A stretch of 5,973 nt of DNA from Lactobacillus helveticus DSM 20075 = CGMCC 1.1877 (lineage in GTDB: Bacteria; Bacillota; Bacilli; Lactobacillales; Lactobacillaceae): NCBI RefSeq assembly GCF_000160855.1, contig NZ_GG700755.1, positions 103,856 through 109,828 of the forward strand, read 5' to 3'. This document shows, in pieces, positions 1 through 5,973 of the stretch. The translations under genes were made by a program, and so were the position numbers. Under the pieces are notes generated by a model. That model had not been told where the DNA came from, did no database searches, and was given only the letters and a program-made list of their open reading frames with translations. How positions within the stretch are numbered: the stretch's first letter is position 1; each line of letters opens with the position of its first letter.

Positions 1-12
1 CCATCATTTTAC

Positions 13-45
13 AAAAAAGACCCGAATCAAAATGATTCGAGTCTT
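13..45 (-). terminator. Rho-independent terminator of the lactocepin gene
   Basis: On the minus strand, positions 43 to 19 form an 11-bp stem closed by a 3-nt loop (30-32). It is extended by two A-T pairs (17-18 with 44-45) and followed by a T6 tract (18 to 13). The one non-Watson-Crick pair (22 with 40) is a G-U wobble in minus-strand RNA but a C-A mismatch on the plus strand. No T tract follows on the plus side, so the terminator serves minus-strand transcription only. It lies about 70 nt beyond the stop codon of the frame-restored lactocepin (113) and about 160 nt beyond the present stop (207). This suggests the gene originally ended at 113. Confidence 0.88.
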
Positions 46-112
46 AAGGTCGTATCAAACATATTGTGTCTTAACTTAATGATATTGTATATTTTGACCT
101 ATTATTTTTCTT

Positions 113-232
113 TTATTCTTTGATCAACTTAGCATTAGCCCCTTTAACAAATTGATTCTTACCAATCTGGTAAAAATGTATATTTTTAATAGTCACAACT
201 TTTCCATTATTGATGGGTAGAAAGATGTTTAC
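113..232 (-). pseudogene. Out-of-frame 3' remnant of the lactocepin's last SLAP repeat
   Basis: Reading the minus strand from about 232 to the TAA at 113-115, one frame off the lactocepin gene, gives about 38 codons that clearly continue the SLAP repeat. They contain GKVVTIK, then an aromatic pair, then IGKNQFVK and a short tail ending KLIKE. The preceding in-frame repeat has the matching elements RKVVTIK, YYRV and AKNVFVK in the same order. The segment has no start codon or ribosome binding site of its own, so it is not an independent gene. It is the natural C-terminus of the neighbouring protein, cut off by a frame change near 229-236. With the frame restored, the protein would end just before the terminator. 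The homology is seen directly; the cause of the frame change is inferred. Confidence 0.85.
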
Positions 233-3200
233 CTTCCTTAATCAAACTTTGACTCTTATACTTAACGCGTTTGCCCAATTTATTGTAAACATAGGAGTTC
301 TTCGTTAAAACTAATTTCAAGTCTTTAACCTGCTTGATAGTTGAAACTTTAACAAATACATTCTTAGCAACACGGTAGTACTTTTGTCCCTTGATAGTCA
401 CAACTTTTCTGTTGTTCCAAACAAGGACGGTTTTTCCTTTATTAAAGAGTAACTTTTTACCGTGTTTTTTAGCAATTTTACCATTTAAAGTGTAGCCATA
501 TGTATTCTTTAATAACTTAAACTTCTTTAATTGTAGTGTTTCTTTCTTAGTCTTAAATTGTTGCACATTTACTGAAGAATTAGTCAAATGACCTGTTGTC
601 GGTGCAGTATTTTGAACATTACCTTGAACTACTGTTTTATCTGGTTTAGTATCTTGGGCTTGGACATTACTTTGACCTAGTTGTTTCTCTTGATTTGACT
701 CAATGGTCGATTCACCAGCTCCGTGATTTTCTTTTTGATCATCGTTACTTGGCTTTGCTGCTGGTTTAGTTACATCAGTCTTATTTTGCTCTTGACTTTC
801 TGTAGATTGAGCATTTTCAGTAGTTTGACCACTCTCTGGATCTTCTTTTGAATTGTTAACAGTTTGGTTGTCATTTTTATCTTGCTTTTGACCTTCTGCC
901 GGTTTTACATCTGCTTGATCATCTTTTTTTCCTGTATTAACCGGTTCTGTAAGATAATTTGGATCGTAATGAACAGTAACCTTCTTTTCAACTCTGTTAC
1001 CAGCTTGGTCCTCTACTGCAATAGTAAAGACATGGGTTGTTGGTTGCCCATTCTGATCATCCAATTGCTCTTCTTGATCAAACTTGTAAGATCCGTACAA
1101 ATTGGGAGTATTTTGATTTAAATCATTGTAGATTCCTGGAAGAAAATCATAACCCGAATTACCAAATTGCCCAAAAACATTATCACCATTGATAAATACA
1201 TTGTAACCATCAATGTTATCGTTGGCCTCACCGGATAACTTAAAGGTTGGCTTATTAGTAGTAATTTCAGCCTCATCCTTGTCGCCTAATTGATCTACAG
1301 TAAGAGTTGGATCAACAGTGTCAAGAATTAAAGTCAAAGAGCCTCTTGTTGTTTTGCCATCATTCGTCTTAAAGAAATATGATAATTGACGTGTTGCTGG
1401 ATTATCAATTGTGAATGTTACAGAGAATTTACCATTATCATGAATATCAGCTTGATTTTCTGGATCGACTTCATACGGACTATCAGCTAAGAATGTTAAG
1501 CTAATAACTTCTGGATTAACCCGACCAGTCAAAGTAAATTTATGAGTTGCTGGATTGTAATAACCCTTTTCTACTGCTTTATTACCCAAAGTAGAAATAT
1601 CATTATTATTCAAGTAGTCGAAATGAATTTTAGCGTCATCTTTTGCACTTGAATGATTACCTGGGCCAAATGTGTTTGTGTCAGCTGCTTCATCTTCAAA
1701 GTCTACGCCAAGGTCATCGCGATTATCATAATTCTTTCTCTCTTCAGCATTTGGATTGTAGTACACACCCAAGTAGTTAGCATCATTAATTGGCGATGGA
1801 TCCGTTACTTGTTTAGCATTAAATGTTGGTCCATCAATTTCAACCCAACCTTGAAGAAGGGCTCTTAAATTAATGCCAGTTGCAGCGTCTTTATTGACAC
1901 TGGTATGAATGTGGAAAGTAGCTACACCGTCATGAACCTCACCGGTATAAACTTCATGAGTGAAGTAGTCCTTCGCAAAAGCTTTAACATTGTCACCCTT
2001 GGGTACTGCTGCTTGAACAACAATATCTTGTGGATCCTTGCCTTCTACTGAGTAAACACTGACACCAAATGATCTTTCTTCACCATCAACATGTTGCCAT
2101 GCGAATTGAGCTTTAGGAGTAAAAGTAGTGAACTTACCTAAAATATTTTTACCCGCTTGATCTGAACTGAAAACAAAATTCTGTTCATCAACACTAACTG
2201 GCAATACAAATTGACCTTGATCAACCTGAACCCACTTACCATTGACATAGAAATCATGTTCAGCACCACCACGAAGCATAAATACTTTGCGACCAACATT
2301 ATAATCATCGGAATTTTCATTGAATGGTAACCCATTAATTGCATTCCAAACTGCAATCTTTTTATGACCTGCTACAGGTGCAACATTAAATGTTTGCGTT
2401 GCAGTGTTATCTGCGACATCACTAAAGGCAACGGTAACCTTGTTAGCAGCGCTAGTTAAAGCAGCTTGTTCTTCCGGAGTCAAAACAAAGACAAAGTGTC
2501 CCTTGGTTTTATTAGCATTATCAAAGTTTGACTTATCGCCTTCGTTTAACTTAAAGCCAAAGACATGATCGTTAACAGTTACAGTTGCATATGAGTAGTC
2601 AGTAAAGCCTGCACCTGCATCAGCGTAATCACCTGACAATGTGAAAGAAGATGTATCATATTTCACATTGTTCAAAACAGGAGCAGTAGTATCAATGATA
2701 ACTGGAGTGTCATTAGTTTGAACTTTGTTTTCACCATTGTTGTACAAGGTGGCAACAAAGCGGTAAGTGTATTGACCATCTGGAGCAACAACCATCTTCC
2801 CAGTAGTCTTATCATAAAGCTTACCGTCCCATTCAAGCGTATCTGAATTATTAACAGTACTACTTAAATCCATCATGCCATTGTGATCGTCATGATATGA
2901 CTTTTCTGGACCATGGTTATCAGACAAGACTCGAACTACATTACCATTAGCATCAAGAATTTCAACTTTTAAATCTTCCAAGTTTTGCTTTAAAAAAGCT
3001 ACTGGCTTCAGTAAATCACTCTTTTGATTGTTATTAGGTGAAAAAGCGACTTTCCCACTTTCATATAACTTAGCAACTTCTTGCCAGTTGTAAGTGCCAT
3101 CGACATTGACTAAAGCTTTTAAGGATTCTTCATCAGCAATTCCACGAGGATAATTATCTTCATTAATTAAATGATTACCTTGAATATCTGGAGCTGCATC

Positions 3201-5084
3201 ATTAGCATTTTGGTCAAAGACATTTTCACTAGTCATATCACCAAAGTAACCTAAATATGGAACGGAAAGATCATTGGCTCCCTTACTGCTCTTGAAATTC
3301 AAGAAACCTTCAACCAATTGATTGTTCTTTAATCCAGCAAGATTAAGGACAAAATTCACAGTTTTGGTTTCATTTGGCGCCAATTCAACACTATTTGGTC
3401 CAGAAATATTAGCACCAGCAAGTTGCACATCATGGAATAAACCAGTCTCTTCATCTCTAACTTCGGTAAAGCCACCACCCATATCATCAAAATCATAAGC
3501 TTGTACTTGATTAGATAAATTATGGAAAGTCAAAGCAAATTCTGAACCATCTTTAATTTGACGCAAACTTAATGAACCAGTTCCATCATCTGCAGTAATA
3601 TAAACAGGTGATTTAGTGGCAGCACCAACATCAATTTGACCAGATCCCTGTCTTCTTGGAGAAACTGGAGTGTCAAACCCTTTTTGCGTTTGTGGTACCG
3701 CTGTATTCATCAACAAAGCCTTAACAGCTTCTACTAAAGCTGCACCCTTTAATTCAGGATTGGTCTTTAATAATCTTTGCTTAACAAGAGTGGCAGCACC
3801 GGCAACAAATGGACCAGCCATTGAAGTTCCGCTCATCGTAGTGTAGCCATTATCATTAGCTGTTGAAATGACATCAACACCAGGTGCTGAAATATCTGGC
3901 TTAAGCGTGTAATCTGGCAATGGACCCCAAGATGAGAAGGAGGCCATATCGCTATCTTTACCCAAGCCAGAATTTTCTGCAGCAACAGTAATTGCTCCTT
4001 TTGCCGCACCAGGGTTTGCTACAGTACTTGAACTAAATGGTAAGTAGTTACCTCTTTCCCCGCCTGGTTCGTAATCGTCCAAATCAGTAATCTTACTTGG
4101 ATTATCAACTGAAGCTGAATTACCATTATTAGAAGCAGAAATTGACACAATTACCCCATGATCAATTGCGTATTGCACCGCTCTTTGATCAGCATTATTT
4201 AAGTCAGCTGCTGAAACACCGCCACCAAGTGACATTTGAATAACATCGGCGCCTAAGTTAACAGCATCGTAGATTTCTTTAGCAAGATCTAATGACGTTG
4301 TTGTATCACCAAAAACTTTAAGATGAAGTAATTGAGCCTGTGGCGCAACTCCCACCACATATTCCTTATCACCATCTGGATGACCATCAGCCGCAATAGT
4401 TCCTGAAACGTGTTGACCGTGAGGTTCGTCGTCGGGACCTTTTAAATGTTCATTTTCATTGTCAACATAGTTGTAAGCATAAGGTATCTTTTCGTTAACA
4501 TAACGACCATAGCCCAATTCCTTTAGCTTTTTTTTCATTTCATCTGCAGTTAACTTAGGATCTTTAGGCATAGTTTGAAAATCCTTATGATCAACATCAA
4601 TTCCGGAATCGATCACAGCTACTGCCATGTGTTCTCCACTATACCCTTGATTCCAAGCATCTTGCACATTGCCTTTAACGTGATCTTGGTTGTTGGCAGG
4701 TAACTCTACACCGTTGGCATCTTTTTGACCAGCTTTATCTGCTGTTTGTACTTCATCGACTTGAGTATCAGCTTGCCCGTTATCGCTGTTTTGTTGACCT
4801 GTATTTTCTGAATTATCACTTTGATTTTGTGTTTGATCAGTAGCTTGACTTCCTTGTTGTACCTCAGTAGCCTGATTTTGCTCTACTTCATCAGCTTTTA
4901 CTTTGTTTGCTGAAAACAAGATAGCTGATCCAGAAGCTAAAGTAACAATCGCAGCTTTAGCCCACTTTTTACGCAAAGTTTTCAAAAACTTAGAATGGGT
5001 GTATGACTCTAAGTTATCTAACCGTTTTTTTGAACGATTAAGATAAACGAATTTTTCTGAACTATGTTCTGATAATTCTTTCAT
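207..5084 (-). CDS. prtP: Lactocepin: cell-envelope S8 subtilisin-like serine proteinase, SLAP-anchored
   Basis: PrtP/PrtH-family surface endopeptidase that cleaves extracellular proteins such as casein into peptides for uptake. The ATG at 5084 is chosen because GGAGGA lies 7 nt upstream; an in-frame TTG at 5099 would overlap that site. The product is 1625 residues. Residues 1-64 are a long signal peptide with a basic region (KTLRKKWAK), a hydrophobic core and cleavage after VKA. A Gln/Asn/Asp-rich pro-segment runs to about 125. The subtilisin domain (about 140-490) has Asp159 (VIDSGID), His222 (HGQHVSG), oxyanion Asn319 (SASNNGN) and Ser421 (SGTSMAG), so the triad is intact. A Fn3-like A domain (about 493-620) follows, then a long B region of beta-sandwich/Ig-like modules to about 1375 and a low-complexity linker to about 1510. 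The protein ends with one full SLAP repeat and a truncated second one. There is no PA domain and no LPxTG signal. The frame is lost in the last repeat; the restored product would be about 1659 residues. The symbol follows the family; paralogues (prtH, prtH2 and others) cannot be told apart here. Confidence 0.95.
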   Translation of the reverse strand: MKELSEHSSEKFVYLNRSKKRLDNLESYTHSKFLKTLRKKWAKAAIVTLASGSAILFSANKVKADEVEQNQATEVQQGSQATDQTQNQSDNSENTGQQNSDNGQADTQVDEVQTADKAGQKDANGVELPANNQDHVKGNVQDAWNQGYSGEHMAVAVIDSGIDVDHKDFQTMPKDPKLTADEMKKKLKELGYGRYVNEKIPYAYNYVDNENEHLKGPDDEPHGQHVSGTIAADGHPDGDKEYVVGVAPQAQLLHLKVFGDTTTSLDLAKEIYDAVNLGADVIQMSLGGGVSAADLNNADQRAVQYAIDHGVIVSISASNNGNSASVDNPSKITDLDDYEPGGERGNYLPFSSSTVANPGAAKGAITVAAENSGLGKDSDMASFSSWGPLPDYTLKPDISAPGVDVISTANDNGYTTMSGTSMAGPFVAGAATLVKQRLLKTNPELKGAALVEAVKALLMNTAVPQTQKGFDTPVSPRRQGSGQIDVGAATKSPVYITADDGTGSLSLRQIKDGSEFALTFHNLSNQVQAYDFDDMGGGFTEVRDEETGLFHDVQLAGANISGPNSVELAPNETKTVNFVLNLAGLKNNQLVEGFLNFKSSKGANDLSVPYLGYFGDMTSENVFDQNANDAAPDIQGNHLINEDNYPRGIADEESLKALVNVDGTYNWQEVAKLYESGKVAFSPNNNQKSDLLKPVAFLKQNLEDLKVEILDANGNVVRVLSDNHGPEKSYHDDHNGMMDLSSTVNNSDTLEWDGKLYDKTTGKMVVAPDGQYTYRFVATLYNNGENKVQTNDTPVIIDTTAPVLNNVKYDTSSFTLSGDYADAGAGFTDYSYATVTVNDHVFGFKLNEGDKSNFDNANKTKGHFVFVLTPEEQAALTSAANKVTVAFSDVADNTATQTFNVAPVAGHKKIAVWNAINGLPFNENSDDYNVGRKVFMLRGGAEHDFYVNGKWVQVDQGQFVLPVSVDEQNFVFSSDQAGKNILGKFTTFTPKAQFAWQHVDGEERSFGVSVYSVEGKDPQDIVVQAAVPKGDNVKAFAKDYFTHEVYTGEVHDGVATFHIHTSVNKDAATGINLRALLQGWVEIDGPTFNAKQVTDPSPINDANYLGVYYNPNAEERKNYDNRDDLGVDFEDEAADTNTFGPGNHSSAKDDAKIHFDYLNNNDISTLGNKAVEKGYYNPATHKFTLTGRVNPEVISLTFLADSPYEVDPENQADIHDNGKFSVTFTIDNPATRQLSYFFKTNDGKTTRGSLTLILDTVDPTLTVDQLGDKDEAEITTNKPTFKLSGEANDNIDGYNVFINGDNVFGQFGNSGYDFLPGIYNDLNQNTPNLYGSYKFDQEEQLDDQNGQPTTHVFTIAVEDQAGNRVEKKVTVHYDPNYLTEPVNTGKKDDQADVKPAEGQKQDKNDNQTVNNSKEDPESGQTTENAQSTESQEQNKTDVTKPAAKPSNDDQKENHGAGESTIESNQEKQLGQSNVQAQDTKPDKTVVQGNVQNTAPTTGHLTNSSVNVQQFKTKKETLQLKKFKLLKNTYGYTLNGKIAKKHGKKLLFNKGKTVLVWNNRKVVTIKGQKYYRVAKNVFVKVSTIKQVKDLKLVLTKNSYVYNKLGKRVKYKSQSLIKEGKHLSTHQ
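225..540 (-). other. Region encoding C-terminal SLAP repeats (one full, one truncated)
   Basis: Residues from about 1515 onward are rich in Lys, Tyr, Val and Asn. They form a two-fold repeat: a first unit with NTYGYTLNGK, then NKGKTVLVW, then KVVTIKGQKYYRV and KNVFVK, and a second unit with NSYVYNKLGKRV, then IKEGK. This is the pattern of the SLAP module, which binds S-layer lactobacillus proteins non-covalently to cell-wall polymers. The second unit breaks off after IKEGK and ends in six unrelated residues (HLSTHQ) and a stop. The module identity rests on pattern recognition and family knowledge. Whether one and a half repeats still anchor the enzyme is unknown. Confidence 0.82.
555..960 (-). 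other. Low-complexity hydrophilic linker between B region and SLAP anchor
   Basis: Roughly residues 1376-1510 of the lactocepin are dominated by Gln, Asn, Asp, Lys, Glu, Ser and Thr with almost no aromatic residues. This is the composition of a cell-wall-spanning spacer (W-type region) that lifts the catalytic part above the envelope. Near its end is an APTTG peptide (591-605), discussed as a possible sortase-motif relic. No exact tandem repeat was seen in it. Confidence 0.7.
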
Positions 5085-5091
5085 CTCGCTA

Positions 5092-5097
5092 TCCTCC
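5092..5097 (-). promoter_or_regulatory. Ribosome binding site GGAGGA for the lactocepin
   Basis: GGAGGA on the minus strand lies 7 nt before the ATG at 5084, an ideal spacing for a Shine-Dalgarno site. This decides the start. The longer reading from the TTG at 5099 would place the start codon over the site itself, with no other purine-rich sequence at the right distance upstream. Confidence 0.9.
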
Positions 5098-5113
5098 AAA
5101 TATTACTTAATGC

Positions 5114-5170
5114 TAATATTTACCAACTTCCATATATGAAATTGACATAATATTATCACGGTAAATATTA
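5114..5170. repeat. 11-bp perfect inverted repeat straddling the lactocepin -10 box
   Basis: TAATATTTACC at 5114-5124 is exactly repeated in inverted orientation at 5160-5170 (GGTAAATATTA), 46 bp centre to centre. One arm lies in the spacer between the -35 and -10 boxes; the other lies in the leader about 20 nt past the predicted transcription start. One arm is therefore not transcribed and the pair cannot form an RNA hairpin. The arrangement looks like two operator half-sites. The match is seen in the sequence; the operator role is inferred. Confidence 0.5.
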
Positions 5171-5178
5171 AGAGTCAA
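5150..5178 (-). promoter_or_regulatory. Extended -10 sigma-A type promoter of the lactocepin gene
   Basis: On the minus strand, TTGACT (5178-5173) is followed after exactly 17 bp by TAATAT (5155-5150). A TG dinucleotide one base upstream of the -10 box makes it an extended -10 element. Both hexamers are one base from consensus and the spacing is optimal, so this should be a strong promoter. Transcription would start near 5142-5144, giving a leader of about 58 nt before the ATG at 5084. The flanking AT-rich stretch upstream of the -35 box could act as an UP element (inference). Confidence 0.85.
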
Positions 5179-5219
5179 CAAAAATATTTAAAATACATTT
5201 AATTTTTTAAGGCTATTTT

Positions 5220-5261
5220 TATTTTATAACAAGTGTTTTTAAGCCACAATATTTTATAACA
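5220..5261. repeat. 12-bp direct repeat with 30-bp spacing upstream of the promoter
   Basis: TATTTTATAACA occurs identically at 5220-5231 and 5250-5261, exactly 30 bp apart, close to three helical turns. Both copies would face the same side of the DNA. They lie about 40-80 bp upstream of the lactocepin -35 box, a usual place for activator or response-regulator sites. On the minus strand each copy reads TGTTATAAAATA, which also resembles an extended -10 element, so weak alternative promoters are another reading. No good -35 box at 17 bp was seen for either. Confidence 0.45.
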
Positions 5262-5287
5262 TTGAACATGTTGAAAACTTGAACAAG
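5262..5287. repeat. Three imperfect TTGAA-led direct repeat units
   Basis: TTGAA begins at 5262, 5271 and 5279, giving three adjacent units of 8-9 bp. The outer two share TTGAACA. The segment abuts the second copy of the 12-bp direct repeat. It also contains two small dyads, AACATGTT and ACTTG-AA-CAAGT. It could be part of an upstream regulatory site, but in such AT-rich DNA it may be chance. Confidence 0.25.
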
Positions 5288-5354
5288 TCATCAAGAATTA
5301 AATCTAATACTACATCATGACAGAATCAAAGTAGCACACAAAACCATACTCCAA

Positions 5355-5378
5355 TAGAATAGTTTTTAAACAATTCTA
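5355..5378 (-). other. Imperfect hairpin downstream of the permease gene
   Basis: On the minus strand, positions 5378 to 5355 fold into a 6-bp stem, one T-T mismatch and 3 more pairs around a 4-nt loop. It lies about 45 nt after the permease stop codon, where a terminator would be expected. However, the stem is AT-rich and no T tract follows, so it would be a weak terminator at best. It may instead protect the 3' end of the mRNA or have no function. The rest of the stretch from 5290 to 5421 shows no gene or clear signal. Confidence 0.3.
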
Positions 5379-5421
5379 ATGATAATCTGCTCTAATATTA
5401 AAGAAATAGCATATTAACTCT

Positions 5422-5973
5422 TTATTCCACTCCTTTTAGAGCTTGAACCATATATATGCTCCTAATTCTACGACTAATAAATAAAGTAGTTGATAATGAA
5501 CCAATCCATACAAATACAGACGCAATTAAGATAGTTGACCAGTTATAGTATCTAGTATATTCCAAATTAATAGTCGAAAATGTATTAACATACTGTCCTA
5601 AAAACCATATTCCAGCTGGAATACCTATCAACCAACCAATAAACGTAGTAATTAAATTTTCAATGAGTGTTAATATGCGTAATTTTTTCTTATGTATTCC
5701 AAGTACACGCAAAGTCGCATAATCTCTCATCCTTTCCACAAAGCTTAATGATCCTAAATTATAAAGAACGATGATGATTAATAATGCACCAAATACAATA
5801 ATTAAGGCGAAAATACTCATTAGGCTATTTACAAAATTATATGCATTCTTTTTTTTGTTCATTAATAGAAATCTTCGAATTAATATCTTGTTTATGATAT
5901 TTATAATTCTCACCAACTAATAATGTAGTTGGCTGGTAAAATCCTTTAGCTTTTTGCCAAGTATGAGCAGTTA
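5422..5973 (-). pseudogene. FtsX-domain ABC transporter permease, 3' part, frameshifted
   Basis: C-terminal part of a MacB/FtsX-type ABC permease; the 5' part lies beyond the window edge. After the A8 run the frame encodes three membrane segments: one around SLMSIFALIIVFGALLIIIV, one around LITTFIGWLIGIPAGIWFL and one around STILIASVFVWIGSL. Between the first two is the family's cytoplasmic signature FVERMRDYATLRVLGIHKKK, and the protein ends ALKGVE, the usual C-terminus of this family. Upstream of the run (5857-5971) a different frame encodes the preceding extracytoplasmic segment (TAHTWQKAKGFYQP... to NEQKK). The frames join smoothly as NEQKK-NAYNF if the run had seven A instead of eight. 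A reading from the TTG at 5916 (164 residues) is open, but its first 20 or so residues are out of frame and it has no ribosome binding site. Such permeases work with an ATP-binding partner; the substrate cannot be told. A real mutation, a slippage-tolerant site and a sequencing error are all possible. Confidence 0.82.
5849..5856 (-). other. A8 homopolymer at the permease frameshift
   Basis: Eight consecutive A on the minus strand mark the point where the permease reading frame switches. With seven A the upstream and downstream frames fuse into one uninterrupted permease. Runs of this length are known sites of replication slippage, of polymerase slippage during transcription and of length errors in sequencing. 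Confidence 0.75.

Noticed and set aside
207..240. Programmed +1 ribosomal frameshift at the lactocepin C-terminus
   Set aside because: No known slippery codon pair, in-frame stop at the shift point or stimulatory structure was seen there. A simple indel explains the break better, although slippage was not excluded.
864..1121. Plus-strand open reading frame of 85 codons
   Set aside because: It lies wholly antisense to the lactocepin linker and B region. It has odd Ile/Phe/Leu/Cys-rich composition from reading AT-rich complement, no ribosome binding site and no recognisable domain.
1653..1868. Plus-strand open reading frame of 71 codons
   Set aside because: Antisense shadow inside the lactocepin gene, with no upstream start signals or family resemblance.
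2138..2356. Minus-strand open reading frame of 72 codons in a second frame
   Set aside because: Lies entirely within the lactocepin coding sequence in another frame. The Met/Ile/Val-rich product has no ribosome binding site and is not credible next to a clear protein family match.
5128..5140. CATATATG palindrome in the lactocepin leader
   Set aside because: Only 8 bp of simple alternating sequence in AT-rich DNA; the dyad does not extend, so chance is likely.
5279..5310. Possible plus-strand promoter (TTGAAC with TAATAC)
   Set aside because: The 20-bp spacing is poor and no plus-strand gene follows.
1..5973. New defence system, CRISPR array, RNA gene or mobile element
   Set aside because: No spaced repeat array, tRNA/rRNA-like sequence, transposase or terminal inverted repeats were found. 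All coding potential is accounted for by the lactocepin and the permease fragment.

Overview
This is an AT-rich, low-GC Gram-positive window. It most likely comes from an S-layer-forming Lactobacillus of the acidophilus/helveticus/crispatus type. The main evidence is a very large lactocepin (cell-envelope subtilisin) that ends in Lys/Tyr-rich SLAP (S-layer-associated protein) repeats and has no functional LPxTG sortase signal. That anchoring style is typical of this group. The species cannot be fixed from the window alone.

Layout (everything recognisable is on the minus strand): positions 13-45 hold a rho-independent terminator. Positions 113-232 hold an out-of-frame remnant of the last SLAP repeat. 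Positions 207-5084 hold the lactocepin gene, starting at an ATG behind a good GGAGGA ribosome binding site. Positions 5100-5421 are a regulatory intergenic region. It has a near-consensus extended -10 promoter (TTGACT, 17 bp, TAATAT), an 11-bp inverted repeat straddling the -10 box, a 12-bp direct repeat with exact 30-bp spacing, and a cluster of TTGAA units. Positions 5422-5973 hold the 3' end of an FtsX/MacB-type ABC transporter permease gene, which runs off the window edge and is frameshifted in an A8 run.

Working together: the lactocepin is predicted to be exported, held non-covalently in the cell wall through its SLAP repeats, and to cleave proteins such as casein into peptides for uptake. 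The permease lies upstream on the same strand. The lactocepin has its own strong promoter, so the two are probably separate transcription units, and no functional link is shown by the sequence.

The most notable feature is that both genes are broken near or within their 3' parts. The lactocepin loses about half of its last SLAP repeat, in a way that fits loss of one copy of an 8-bp tandem repeat (GAAGGTAA). The permease is broken by one extra A in a homopolymer. The lactocepin also lacks two parts of classical lactocepins: the protease-associated (PA) insert between the oxyanion Asn and catalytic Ser, and a long folded pro-domain. I found no RNA gene, CRISPR array, insertion sequence or clearly new system.
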